Assembly: GCF_002086485.1 (NCBI RefSeq)
Contig: NZ_MVHF01000020.1
Coordinates: 55,865 to 119,864, forward strand
Length of the DNA: 64,000 nt
From: Mycobacterium aquaticum
GTDB lineage: Bacteria; Actinomycetota; Actinomycetes; Mycobacteriales; Mycobacteriaceae
Direction of reading: 5' to 3'
The stretch's first letter is position 1, and every line of letters begins with the position of its first letter. The notes below the pieces were generated by a model, which saw nothing but the letters and a program-made list of their open reading frames with translations, searched no databases and was not told the origin of the DNA. The translations under genes were made by a program, and so were the position numbers. Positions 35,799 to 44,397 of the stretch are shown here, one piece after another.

Positions 35799-37141
35799 GA
35801 CGACTCCTGGAGTGAAGCGAGGTAGTGCAGGGCTGAGATACCGGGCAGGAAGAAGTACGCGCCGCCGGTGAGGGTGGTGAATGCGGGAAGTCCCTTGTGT
35901 ACCTTGCGGATCGGGCGTTTGGGCACGGTGAAGTCGAGGGTGTTGTCCTGGGTGCCGATGATGGGGTCGTGCTCATTGCCGAGTTCGTGGAACGTCTTGT
36001 CGTTGATCCAGACGTTCTGGGCGAACTCGAACTGGCGCACCAGGTTTGCGCAGATGATGAACGCCGCGATGCCGCGGTCGACACCGTCGTCGGGTGCGCC
36101 GTCGGGGAGTGCGGGCCCATAGGTCGCGCCGCGGCGGATCATCCGGCGCCGGTTCATGTTGTGCGCGGTGTCGCGCGGATTGAGCCTGCGGGCGTGTGAG
36201 CCCAGTGGGCAGGCGTACCCGAACGGGTCCATCTCCTTGTAGTTGAAGTCGTTGTTGCGCATGGGGTCTGCGCCCAATTCGGGATCATCGTGGGTGGGGG
36301 CGAGCACCAGTGGGGCGCCGCTGCGCCAGCGGCCCATGAACTTCGCCGCCAGCAGCTCCTGCTCGTCGGCGGTGTCGGCGTGGTCCCGCAGATAGTCGCG
36401 AAATCTTCCGACGTGTTCTTGCAGGCGCCGGTAGGCCAGGTAACTGCCGTTGCGGGACAACAGCTCCGGTCGGGGTAGCGCCGGTCCCGGTCCGTCTTCG
36501 TCGGGGTAGCCCAGGATGAATTCCCCGGGTTCCAACGGGTCCCCGGATCCCGGGGTCGGTTCTTCGCCGGAGCCCTTCATGACCGGTTGGGAGAGCCGGT
36601 CACGGAACCCGAAATGGTCGTGCGCGTAGTTGAACGGGGGTGTGGCGTTGAGGTCGAGATACGACAGGCTGCGCACGCCGTCGGTGCGGGCGAGCAGCTT
36701 GTCGTGTTCGGCGATCGATTTCTTGCACTGTTCGTCGGTGCGGGAGAACAGGATCGCGATGGCATGCAGATCCGCACCGGCCAGGCCGCCGACCCAGTGT
36801 TCGGGCGCGTTGGCACCGGTATCGCCCAGAATGTCGGCGCGGGCGGCCATCCCCTCGCGGAACGCATCGGGGAAGCTGGCCAGCGCGTCCTCGGGCACAC
36901 CGAGCGCCCGCAGGCCGGTCCAGGTGAATGCCAGGGTGACCCAGCGGTCCGAGGAGTCCATGGTGGCCGCCACGTCCGCTGCCGACTGAACCTTGTCCAG
37001 CAGCTCCGACAGCCAAGCCCGCCCGCCCTCCGGAGTGTCGAAGGTCAGGAACTCGTAGCGGCCGGTGATCGCAGGGGTGCGGGTTAGCAGGATGTGCTGA
37101 ATATCGTCGAGCTCGAGAGCCTCGGTTGCGGCGTCTGTCAC
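35795..37141 (-). CDS. DyP-type heme peroxidase
   Basis: This is a dye-decolorizing-type peroxidase (448 residues, within the usual class C/D length) that should use hydrogen peroxide and a b-type heme. Motifs are: the distal segment FGFRDRLSQP, where the usual GxxDG is GFRDR (aspartate kept, last glycine replaced); the proximal histidine in GSHARRLNPRD; the distal arginine in RRMIRRGATYG; and GGAYFFLPGISAL near the end. There is no Tat or Sec signal, so it is cytosolic. The GTG start at 37141 overlaps the SnoaL-like stop (GTGA), and the stop overlaps the next ATG. Confidence 0.87.
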   Translation of the reverse strand: MTDAATEALELDDIQHILLTRTPAITGRYEFLTFDTPEGGRAWLSELLDKVQSAADVAATMDSSDRWVTLAFTWTGLRALGVPEDALASFPDAFREGMAARADILGDTGANAPEHWVGGLAGADLHAIAILFSRTDEQCKKSIAEHDKLLARTDGVRSLSYLDLNATPPFNYAHDHFGFRDRLSQPVMKGSGEEPTPGSGDPLEPGEFILGYPDEDGPGPALPRPELLSRNGSYLAYRRLQEHVGRFRDYLRDHADTADEQELLAAKFMGRWRSGAPLVLAPTHDDPELGADPMRNNDFNYKEMDPFGYACPLGSHARRLNPRDTAHNMNRRRMIRRGATYGPALPDGAPDDGVDRGIAAFIICANLVRQFEFAQNVWINDKTFHELGNEHDPIIGTQDNTLDFTVPKRPIRKVHKGLPAFTTLTGGAYFFLPGISALHYLASLQESS

Positions 37142-37542
37142 TGCTGTTGTGCTCCCTTGGACCAGGCCCAGGCCGCGACGCGCCAACCCCCGGGCAGCCG
37201 GCGCAGAGCCACGGTGAACGTCGAGCCCGTCTGGGTTACCCGGGTGCCGTTGAGGTCGAACGTCATGCCGGCGGGCACCACCACATACGCGCTGTCGCCG
37301 GTGGTGGTGTTGTGCGTGGGCTCGCCAATGGTGACGTGGTACCCCGACGCGCCCACATGCGCGCCTTCGGTCAGTACATCTCGGTACCAGTCCGCCGCCG
37401 CCGTCGGGCCCAGCCACAGATGGGGCGCCATACCGTCGAGGATCGAACCGTCGGGTGCGAATTCCGCCGACATCGCGGCGGGATCGCCAGCATTGAACGC
37501 GTCCAGATACGCCTGGACGGCGCCAAGTGGCGTATCGCTCAT
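37138..37542 (-). CDS. SnoaL-like / NTF2-fold protein
   Basis: This 134-residue protein starts MSDTPLGAVQAYLDAFNAGD, the typical opening helix of the SnoaL / ketosteroid-isomerase-like fold. It ends with strands VTQTGSTFTVALRRLPGGWR. Such proteins can be isomerases, cyclases or ligand carriers; the acidic and histidine residues needed for a defined activity cannot be assigned. The ATG at 37542 overlaps the upstream stop, and its own stop overlaps the peroxidase start. The longer reading to 37851 would run through the upstream gene and is not real. Confidence 0.8.
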   Translation of the reverse strand: MSDTPLGAVQAYLDAFNAGDPAAMSAEFAPDGSILDGMAPHLWLGPTAAADWYRDVLTEGAHVGASGYHVTIGEPTHNTTTGDSAYVVVPAGMTFDLNGTRVTQTGSTFTVALRRLPGGWRVAAWAWSKGAQQQ

Positions 37543-38099
37543 TGCATCTGGTCGAGCATGTCGGAGAAGGCCGCCTTGAGCCGCAGTGCCTTCTTGATCT
37601 CGTCGGCGGTGACGTACGGGTACTCGCCGTACTCCAGGAAGCTCGGGACCTGATGCTCGCGAACGAATTTCACGAATGCCGCAGGGTTTTCCTTCCAGTC
37701 CTCGGGGAAACCCTCCAGGTTGGTGAATACCGTCGTGATACCGGTGGCACTGAACAGGGCGACGGCATCCTCGGTGTATTTGTCGAAGTCGGTGTCGAAG
37801 ATGCCCTGGTACTGAAAATGCAATCCCGAGCCCACATCGAATAATTGCCATCGCAAATAGTGCAGCCGCAACGGGGCCAGGACATCCGGGCTGCCTGCAA
37901 CGGCTTCCTCGATCTGTTTACCGTAGGCGCGGACGGCCTCCTCGCGTCCCTCCTTGACCTTGGCGATGATGGAAAACCCGTAGCAGGCAGGTGTTTTCGG
38001 GTAGAGCGGCCCGTAGCGGCCGCGTTCGAGCTCGAAGTACCCCTCTTTGGGAATGGCCATGGCGGCCGGCTTGCGCCAGTCTTGTTCTTTACCGGTCAT
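37539..38099 (-). CDS. 186-aa protein of unknown family, first gene of DyP cassette
   Basis: This is a soluble acidic/basic-mixed protein starting MTGKEQDWRKPAAMAIPKEG. It has a conserved-looking core (YGFSIIAKVKEGREEAVRAY, then LHYLRWQLFDVGS) and a helical end YPYVTADEIKKALRLKAAFS. The early part resembles ferredoxin-like ABM/EthD strands, with an Arg/Tyr/Trp surface that could hold a small molecule. No catalytic residues are recognised. AGGAG lies eight bases before the ATG. It is first in a four-gene coupled unit, and its promoter faces the antigen 85-like gene. Confidence 0.65.
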   Translation of the reverse strand: MTGKEQDWRKPAAMAIPKEGYFELERGRYGPLYPKTPACYGFSIIAKVKEGREEAVRAYGKQIEEAVAGSPDVLAPLRLHYLRWQLFDVGSGLHFQYQGIFDTDFDKYTEDAVALFSATGITTVFTNLEGFPEDWKENPAAFVKFVREHQVPSFLEYGEYPYVTADEIKKALRLKAAFSDMLDQMQ

Positions 38100-38186
38100 A
38101 TTCGATCTCCTGCTGTCGCGATGGTGCCGGAACGATTACGCCCAACAGTGGCCGCGCCATCGATTATCGCGATCGTCAAATTAACG

Positions 38187-38202
38187 TGCGCAGCATTGCG
38201 CA
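38187..38202. promoter_or_regulatory. Inverted repeat in the DyP / antigen 85 divergent gap
   Basis: TGCGCA-GCAT-TGCGCA lies in the 215-base gap, 88 bases from the 186-aa gene ATG and 113 bases from the antigen 85-like ATG. Each arm is itself a palindrome, so the pattern is both direct and inverted. No -10/-35 with good spacing was identified with confidence. Confidence 0.35.
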
Positions 38203-38314
38203 AAACGCATCAAAAACAGTTGGACATCGCGTATTGTCAGGCAGTGTCGGGGCCGTTCGAGGGGTTGGCCGCGTCGTCCATGTGAGCGCACGCGCGCGGC
38301 GGGATGAGGCGCTG

Positions 38315-39298
38315 ATGACCATCGTTGCAGCCTTACGGCGACGGACGATCGTGATTCTGGCGGCCCTGCTTTCGTTCGCCGCGCCGGGCCTCGCTGGCAC
38401 TGTCAATTCGCCACTGGCACAGGCATATTCGAACGCCCCGAGTGAAATCCTGGTGGTGCCGTCCGCGGCGATGGCCCGCGACGTCCGTGTTCAGTTTCTC
38501 GACGGTGGACCGGGCTCTCACGCGCTGTACCTCCTGGACAGCATGGAGGCCGGTGATGACCGCAACGGCTGGGACATCAACACCGCGGCGTTCGACTGGT
38601 ACCAGGGCACGGGGATATCGGTGGTCATGCCCGTCGGCGGCAAGTCGAGTTTCTACAGCGACTGGTATGCCCCGGCGGTGGGTAACAGCGGCACCTACAC
38701 CTACAAGTGGGAGACGTTCCTCACCCAGGAGCTGCCGGCCTGGCTGAGTGCCAACCGCAATGTCGCATCGTCGGGCAACGCCGTGGTCGGTCTGTCGATG
38801 GGCGGCTCGTCGGCCCTGGTGCTGGCTGCCTATCACCCGCAGCAATTCGTCTACGCCGGTTCGCTGTCGGGCTTTTTGAACCTGTCGGCGGCCGACTGGC
38901 CGGCCAAGGTGCGTATCGCCATGATGTGGAACGGTGGATTCAATCCGGATGCCATGTGGGGGCCGCCCGGTGATCCTGCCTGGGCCCGTAACGACCCCAC
39001 GGTCAACGTCGGACGACTCGTCGCGAACAACACCCGCATCTGGATCTACTGCGGCAACGGCACCGCGCGCGACCCGTCGCTGGCCAGCCCGGACGCGCCC
39101 ATCGGAGGGCTGGGTTTTCTCGAGGGTTTCGCGATCGACTCCAACCACGCGTTCACCGACGCCTACATCGCCGCCGGCGGGCACAATGGTGTGTTCAATT
39201 TTCCCGACGGCATCCACAGCTGGGGTTACTGGGGCCAGGAATTGCAGCGGATGAAACCCGATCTGCTCAACACGTTGGGGGCGGCGTCTCTGCGTTGA
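38315..39298 (+). CDS. Antigen 85-like mycolyltransferase/esterase
   Basis: This exported protein of the antigen 85 family (327 residues) should transfer mycolic acids between trehalose and the cell wall. A signal peptide runs to about residue 38 (LAQAYSNAP). The family segments YQGTGISVVMPVGGKSSFYS and KWETFLTQELPAWLS are present. The nucleophile serine is in GLSMGGSS, the glutamate in GFLEGFA and the histidine in GIHSWGYW, giving the usual Ser-Glu-His triad. The ATG at 38315 is used; GTG at 38282 in the same frame is possible. The last 32 bases overlap the convergent ligase gene. It does not look like a classic FbpA-C paralogue in all places, so a more specific esterase role is possible. 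Confidence 0.86.
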   Translation: MTIVAALRRRTIVILAALLSFAAPGLAGTVNSPLAQAYSNAPSEILVVPSAAMARDVRVQFLDGGPGSHALYLLDSMEAGDDRNGWDINTAAFDWYQGTGISVVMPVGGKSSFYSDWYAPAVGNSGTYTYKWETFLTQELPAWLSANRNVASSGNAVVGLSMGGSSALVLAAYHPQQFVYAGSLSGFLNLSAADWPAKVRIAMMWNGGFNPDAMWGPPGDPAWARNDPTVNVGRLVANNTRIWIYCGNGTARDPSLASPDAPIGGLGFLEGFAIDSNHAFTDAYIAAGGHNGVFNFPDGIHSWGYWGQELQRMKPDLLNTLGAASLR

Positions 39299-40838
39299 TG
39301 TTGTCGCGTCCCAACGCCGACCGCGCGTAGGCGCGTACCTGGGCCTTGGCGACCTTGCCATTGCCGGTCAGCGGCAGCTCCTCGACCAAGAGCACCGCAC
39401 GAGGCCGCTTGAAACCCGCGATGGCCGAACGGACGTGAGCGACGAGGTCGGCCTCGGTCGGCTGTCTACCGGCCACGGGGACCACGACCGCACAGACGGC
39501 CTCGCCCCAATAGTCGTCGGGCACCCCGACCACGGCCACCATGTCGACGTCGGGGTGCAGCGAGAGCACGTCCTCCACCTCGCGTGAGGACACGTTCTCC
39601 CCGCCGGTGACGATGATGTCCTTGAGCCGGTCGACCACGTACAGCCGGCCGTCACGATCCATCCGTCCGACGTCGCCCGTGGCCAGCCAGCCGCCGGAGA
39701 CGCCGATACCGTCCGGCCAGTACCCGGGCGCGACCTGAGCGCCGCGGATCACGATCTCGCCGACCCCGGTCGGCGGCAGCCGATGTCCCGCAGGATCGAC
39801 GATGGCCACCTCGACCTCGCGGTGCGGGTAGCCGGCACTGGCCAGGAGGTCGGCGTCACCCGCAGCACCGGCGCGGTGCTCGGCGGGCCCGAGAAACGTG
39901 ACGTTGCCGCCGGTTTCGGTCATGCCATAGCCCTGATGAAAGTCCACGCCCATGGTGTCGATGGCACGGCGCAGCAGATCCAGCGGCATGGCGGCCGAGC
40001 CGTAGGCCACCGAGCGCAGTGTCGGAAGCGACCGCCCCGAGCGCTCAAGGTAACCCAGCAGCGCATGCAGCATGGTCGGGGCGAGCGAACACGACCGCAC
40101 CTGGTGCCTGGTGACCATGTCGGCGAACGTCTCCGGGCGGAACTGGGCGGTGAGCACCACCGTCGACCCGGTCGAATGGTTCACGAGCAAGTTGTAGCCC
40201 GCGATGTGGCACATGGGGAAGGGCAGCAGATAGACCCCGCCGGGTTCAACCGAGCGGCCCTCGACCGTGCCGCGCACCGCCGCGAGCAGGGAACGGTGGC
40301 TGTGGACAACGCCTTTCGGCACGCCGGTGGAACCGCTGGTGAACAGCAACCAGGCCGGGTCTTCAGGCTGGGCCACGTCGATGAAGTGCGGGTCACCGCT
40401 GAGGGCGGTCTGCCAGTCGGCCGAGTCGAAGGCGACGACGTGCTGGGCGCTCGCGGCGGGTAGCGCGGACAGATAACGCGCGTCGCCGAACAGCACGGTC
40501 GGCCGCGTGGCGGCGAGTTGAGCAGCCTGCTCTGCGGGAGCGAGTCGCTGGTTGATCAACGTGAGCACCCGCCCGCTGCGCGGCACCCCGTAATACAGTG
40601 CGGCATAACCCGTGCTGTTGTCGGCGACGACGGCAATGCGGTCGCCGGGGATGGTCCGGTGGGTGATCCAGGCTGCGACACAACGGGTTTGACGTTCCAG
40701 TTCGGCGAACGTGATGGTCGTTCCGTCATCGCCGATCAGCGCGGGCTCCTCTGGTGCGGTCGCCTGCGAGATCAGCTCGTGCAGTACCGTAGTTCGCAGA
40801 GATGGTTCAGGCGTCAACCGAATTGTTCTGTGTAGCAA
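39267..40838 (-). CDS. Acyl-CoA synthetase / AMP-binding ligase
   Basis: This adenylate-forming enzyme (523 residues) activates an organic acid to acyl-AMP and then acyl-CoA. Motifs are the P-loop LLFTSGSTGVPKG near residue 166, the A5 motif GYGMTETGGN near residue 300, the A7-A8 hinge GDVGRMDRDGRLYVVDRLKD, and the catalytic lysine in PLTGNGKVAKAQ. It lacks long-chain-specific insertions, so the substrate is probably a short, medium or cyclic acid. Its start (TTG at 40838) lies 32 bases inside the end of the upstream ligase gene, so they are coupled; a later TTG is possible. It overlaps the convergent antigen 85-like gene at the other end. Confidence 0.86.
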   Translation of the reverse strand: MLHRTIRLTPEPSLRTTVLHELISQATAPEEPALIGDDGTTITFAELERQTRCVAAWITHRTIPGDRIAVVADNSTGYAALYYGVPRSGRVLTLINQRLAPAEQAAQLAATRPTVLFGDARYLSALPAASAQHVVAFDSADWQTALSGDPHFIDVAQPEDPAWLLFTSGSTGVPKGVVHSHRSLLAAVRGTVEGRSVEPGGVYLLPFPMCHIAGYNLLVNHSTGSTVVLTAQFRPETFADMVTRHQVRSCSLAPTMLHALLGYLERSGRSLPTLRSVAYGSAAMPLDLLRRAIDTMGVDFHQGYGMTETGGNVTFLGPAEHRAGAAGDADLLASAGYPHREVEVAIVDPAGHRLPPTGVGEIVIRGAQVAPGYWPDGIGVSGGWLATGDVGRMDRDGRLYVVDRLKDIIVTGGENVSSREVEDVLSLHPDVDMVAVVGVPDDYWGEAVCAVVVPVAGRQPTEADLVAHVRSAIAGFKRPRAVLLVEELPLTGNGKVAKAQVRAYARSALGRDNINAETPPPTC

Positions 40839-42474
40839 CGGTTTTGGCCCAGCGGTAGTCGGCCTTGCCGGCGGGGGAGCGGACTATCTGCGGTGACCGG
40901 ACGAACGCTTTGGGGATCTTGTACCGCGCGATCGACCGCTCACAGACGGCGGCCAGTTCGGCGTCGGTGGCCGTGGCGCCCTCGGCGAACTGCACGACGG
41001 CCACCACCTCGTTGCCCCAGCGTTCGGATGGACGGCCGACCACCACCACGTCGTAGACGGCGGGGTGCGCCGCAACGGCCCGTTCGACCTCTTCGGCGAA
41101 GATCTTCTCCCCGCCCGAATTGATGGTGACCGAGTCGCGGCCCAGCAGCTGAATCCGTCCGTCGGCCAAGACGTTTGCCCGGTCGCCGGGTACCGACCAG
41201 CGCACGCCTGCGACAGTCGGGAAGGTGCGCGCCGTCTTCTGGGCATCGCCCAGATAGCCCAGCGGGATCAGGTCGCGCCGGGCCAGCCAGCCGCCGCCCT
41301 CGCCGGGGCCGAGCACCCGGGACAAATCCTCGGCGATCACCGCGGTGTCGGACTGCGGATTGAACGTCGCCACCTCGGTATCGGCGCCCGCGGTCGCATA
41401 GGTGCTCATCTGCGCGCCGGACTCGGACGCACCCACCGCATCGAGAAGCATGAGGTGCGGCAGTGCGGTCAGGATGCGCTCCCGGACCGTCGGTGACAGC
41501 GGCGCGCCGCCGTTGGTGATCGTCATCAGGCCGGTGAGGTCGTAGTCGCCGCTCTCGATCTCGTCCACCAACGGCCGCGCGATGGCGTCGCCGACCACCG
41601 GAATGCCCAGCACCCGTTCGCGTTCCGCAAGCCGCAGCACGGCATCCGGACGCAGTCGCACGACGTCGTCGGGGATCACGAGCCGTCCGCCCATCGTGAC
41701 GGTGTTGTACGCCGCCCATTGCGCGGCACCGTGCATGAACGGCGGAATCATCAGCAGCGACATCCCGCCGGCCGCGGTCCGGGCGCGCTCCGCGAGCTCC
41801 TCGTACGAGGCGATACAGGTGTCGCTGCCGAACGGCCGGCCACCCATGGACGACAGGAAGATGTCGTGCTGACGCCACAGCACGCCCTTGGGCATGCCCG
41901 TGGTACCGCCGGTATAGAGGATGTACAGGTCCTCGCCCGAGGGCTCGGGCATCCCGGCAGCAGGCGGCGGTGTGGTCAGTGCCGTCTCGTAATCGACAGC
42001 GCCCGGCAGCAGCGCGTTGCCGGAGTCGTCGGCCACCTGGATGAGTACCCGCAGGTTCGGCAGCCGGTCGCGGATCGCCGCGACGCGCGGCGCGAACTCG
42101 GCGTTGTAGATGAGCGCCGCGGCGTTCGAGTCGGTGAGCAGGTAGAGCAGCTCTTCCTCGACGTAGCGGTAGCTGACGTTGAACGGGGCCACCCGGGCCC
42201 GGTAGCCGCCGATCATCGACTCGAGATACTCGTTGCCGTTGCGCAGATAGATCCCGAGGTGATCCTGGCCCGACTCGTGACCCGCCAGGGCCTCGCGTTC
42301 GGTGTGCACGCCCAGGCCGGCCGTGACCAGGTGGTGCGCGAAGCCGTCGACGCGCGCATCGAACTCGGCGTAGGTCAACCGGCGGTCCCGCCACACCAGG
42401 AAGGTCTGGTCGGGGATGGCCCGGGCTACCGACGAAAAGACCGTCGACAGATTGAACAACACGTCACCGCTCAT
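40807..42474 (-). CDS. FadD19-like acyl-CoA synthetase
   Basis: This adenylate-forming acyl-CoA ligase (555 residues) has YRYVEEELLYLLTDSNAAAL near residues 102-121 and the P-loop ILYTGGTTGMPKG. It also has VGASESG, GRDSVTINSGGEK and the lysine in SPAGKADYRWA. The order, length and the VLWRQHDIF segment are those of FadD19/FadD17-type enzymes, which activate steroid side-chain or branched fatty acids in mycobacteria. It is the first gene of a two-ligase unit, coupled to the second ligase. An exact substrate cannot be stated; a steroid or branched acid is inferred from family membership. Confidence 0.85.
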   Translation of the reverse strand: MSGDVLFNLSTVFSSVARAIPDQTFLVWRDRRLTYAEFDARVDGFAHHLVTAGLGVHTEREALAGHESGQDHLGIYLRNGNEYLESMIGGYRARVAPFNVSYRYVEEELLYLLTDSNAAALIYNAEFAPRVAAIRDRLPNLRVLIQVADDSGNALLPGAVDYETALTTPPPAAGMPEPSGEDLYILYTGGTTGMPKGVLWRQHDIFLSSMGGRPFGSDTCIASYEELAERARTAAGGMSLLMIPPFMHGAAQWAAYNTVTMGGRLVIPDDVVRLRPDAVLRLAERERVLGIPVVGDAIARPLVDEIESGDYDLTGLMTITNGGAPLSPTVRERILTALPHLMLLDAVGASESGAQMSTYATAGADTEVATFNPQSDTAVIAEDLSRVLGPGEGGGWLARRDLIPLGYLGDAQKTARTFPTVAGVRWSVPGDRANVLADGRIQLLGRDSVTINSGGEKIFAEEVERAVAAHPAVYDVVVVGRPSERWGNEVVAVVQFAEGATATDAELAAVCERSIARYKIPKAFVRSPQIVRSPAGKADYRWAKTVATQNNSVDA

Positions 42475-42583
42475 GGCACTCCTGTGTGCGCGAACTGGAA
42501 GGCCTCACGACCATACATCGATCACATCAGTGTATGGCCGAGTGGTCCGGGTCACGCGTGCAGACAGGATCACCTGCCCATGA

Positions 42584-43006
42584 TCACTGCGGGAAGAAGC
42601 CGTCCCCGGTCAGCACGCCCGGCTGCCAGCCCTGCGCTCCGAGGCACAAGAGCGGTCGGCCGTCGGGGGCTTGCGCCGCGGTCTGCGGGCCCGGGCACGG
42701 CGAACCGATCTGTTGAACACCCTGCAGCGGGTAGGCGTAGGTCCAGAAACCCGTGTCGACCGGCGGCCACTGATTGGGAATCCACCGGCACTGCATGGCC
42801 TCGCCGCCGGGGCCCCGACCGAAGACGTTGGTCTCCCAGCTGAAGCACGGCGCCCCGTTGTACGCCTCGTAGCTCATCCCGGGCACATCGGTGGCGTAGT
42901 GGCCCGGCTGATCGAAATACATGTTGGTGTTGTCGGCCGCTGCCCCCGGTGCGGCTGCCACAGCGGCCGCGGCGACTGCCGCGGTGACCAAAAGTTCGCG
43001 AATCAT
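42584..43006 (-). CDS. Small secreted protein, unknown function
   Basis: This 140-residue protein has an Ala/Val-rich signal peptide ending APGAAADN near residue 26. The mature domain has four cysteines (PCFSW, QCRWI, SPCPG, LLCLG) and many aromatic residues (YAYPLQGVQQIG). It looks like a small mycobacterial exported protein with two disulfides, but no known domain is recognised. It lies upstream of the FadD genes on the same strand with 109 bases between. Confidence 0.6.
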   Translation of the reverse strand: MIRELLVTAAVAAAAVAAAPGAAADNTNMYFDQPGHYATDVPGMSYEAYNGAPCFSWETNVFGRGPGGEAMQCRWIPNQWPPVDTGFWTYAYPLQGVQQIGSPCPGPQTAAQAPDGRPLLCLGAQGWQPGVLTGDGFFPQ

Positions 43007-43105
43007 GTCCCACCCTCAGGTTCACCGGCCCACCGGCCGGGCTCGTCGGCCCTGGGGCAGCAGCCTAGTCGGTGGCGCAGCGGCCCGGTCACCTTTTGCT
43101 GCGAG

Positions 43106-43465
43106 TCAGTCCTCGGTGTCGGCGTCGAGCACGCTGACCGCGATGCCGTACGGCAGGAAACGGACCCGCCGGGTCGGATCGGTGTTGGTCTTGTTGGCGC
43201 GCAACGCGTCGAGCTCCGTGGGAAATACCTGTTCGATGTGCGCGCCGCCGTCACTGTCCACGGTGTAGATCGCCCACACGCCGTCACCGGCCTCGCCCGT
43301 CGTCTCCGGATCGGTCCGGGGCCGCGTGAACCGGCCGAGTTCATCGACCAGCCCGCTCCAGCCCGGCCTGCCGCTCCCGAGAAGCTTGCCGATGCCGTCC
43401 AATGCCTCGCGCGCGGCGCGGTCGAAATCCTCGGGATCGAATCCGAATGGTCCGTTGCCGCTCAT
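43106..43465 (-). CDS. Cytosolic hypothetical protein, conserved-type
   Basis: This 119-residue acidic protein starts at the ATG 43465, behind a clear AGGAGG. The first 55 residues (PEDFDRAAREALDGIGKLLG) are helical and the later part has strands (GVWAIYTVDSDGGAHIEQVF, then RRVRFLPYGIAVSVLD). The longer frame to 43747 would overlap the divergent gene and is rejected. The role is unknown. It is transcribed away from the NTF2-like gene 78 bases off. Confidence 0.65.
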   Translation of the reverse strand: MSGNGPFGFDPEDFDRAAREALDGIGKLLGSGRPGWSGLVDELGRFTRPRTDPETTGEAGDGVWAIYTVDSDGGAHIEQVFPTELDALRANKTNTDPTRRVRFLPYGIAVSVLDADTED

Positions 43466-43543
43466 CACGTCCTCCTCAGCCAACCTGGCGTCAAACACCA
43501 GTGTGCGCGCATCCGGTGAACGCCAGGATGGTAAACGAACCAT

Positions 43544-44326
43544 ATGGCTTCCACACCCGCTGATCGACTCGCCGCCGCCCGCCGATCTCTGCAGGCGGCG
43601 GGCGCGCGCGACCGTGAGAGCTGGGTCGGATTGTTCGCTGAAGGCGGACACGTCGAGGATCCTGTCGGCTCGCGGCCACACCGCGGTGCGGGGCAGATCG
43701 GGCGGTTCTACGACACGTTCATCGGGCCGCGGCAGATCACCTTTCACCCCGGCGTCGACATCGTCGCCGACGCCACGGTGATCCGCGACCTCGAATTGGA
43801 GGTGGCCATGGGGGCGGTGACGATGCGCATCCCGGCCTATCTGCGTTACCTGCTGACACCGGAGCTGCGGATCGCCGAGCTGCAGGCGTACTGGGAGCTA
43901 CCCGCGATGGTGGTTGAGTTCCTGCGGGCCGGTCTCGCGGCGGTGCCTGCGGGCCTGCAGCTGTCCCGGGCCCTGCTGCGCAATCAAGGCCCGGCCGGCG
44001 CCATCGGGTTTGCCGAAGGGTTCCGAGGTGCGGGCAGACCCGGAAAGCGGCTGTTCACCGGACTGCTCGACGAACTGTGCGCGGGCAACGAGGTCGCCGT
44101 CCGCCGCAGGCTCGCCCGCAACACCACCGTGCATGCCGGGGAGAGCGGCCCGCTCGCGGTATCGCAGCTGATCGAGCTGTGTGCGGGCGCACAGTGGGAC
44201 AAGCTCGTCGCGTCGGGCTACAGCCTGGCAGTGGGCCTGCGCAGCGAGCGCGGCCGAGCGGTGCTGATCGCGGATCTGACGCCGAAACCACTCACCGTCA
44301 GCCGGTTACGGTACTTCGCTGCGTGA
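43544..44326 (+). CDS. SnoaL/NTF2-like protein with C-terminal extension
   Basis: This protein has 260 residues. The first 125 residues follow the ketosteroid-isomerase-like pattern: helix DRLAAARRSLQAAGARDRES, strand FAEGGHVEDPVGSRPHRG, helix GQIGRFYDTFIG, then strands ending ELRIAELQAYWELP. A second part (about 130-260) repeats a helix-strand order that includes GNEVAVRRRLARNTTVHAGE, so the protein may be two NTF2 folds in tandem. It has no signal peptide. Its function is not recognised; steroid or polyketide binding is a family-level guess. Confidence 0.7.
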   Translation: MASTPADRLAAARRSLQAAGARDRESWVGLFAEGGHVEDPVGSRPHRGAGQIGRFYDTFIGPRQITFHPGVDIVADATVIRDLELEVAMGAVTMRIPAYLRYLLTPELRIAELQAYWELPAMVVEFLRAGLAAVPAGLQLSRALLRNQGPAGAIGFAEGFRGAGRPGKRLFTGLLDELCAGNEVAVRRRLARNTTVHAGESGPLAVSQLIELCAGAQWDKLVASGYSLAVGLRSERGRAVLIADLTPKPLTVSRLRYFAA

Positions 44327-44397
44327 GCCGAAACGGCACACCTGTTTCGGCCCGGTTGTACCGCCGCGGCAGGCGGACGTGAGACCGTATCAGGACC

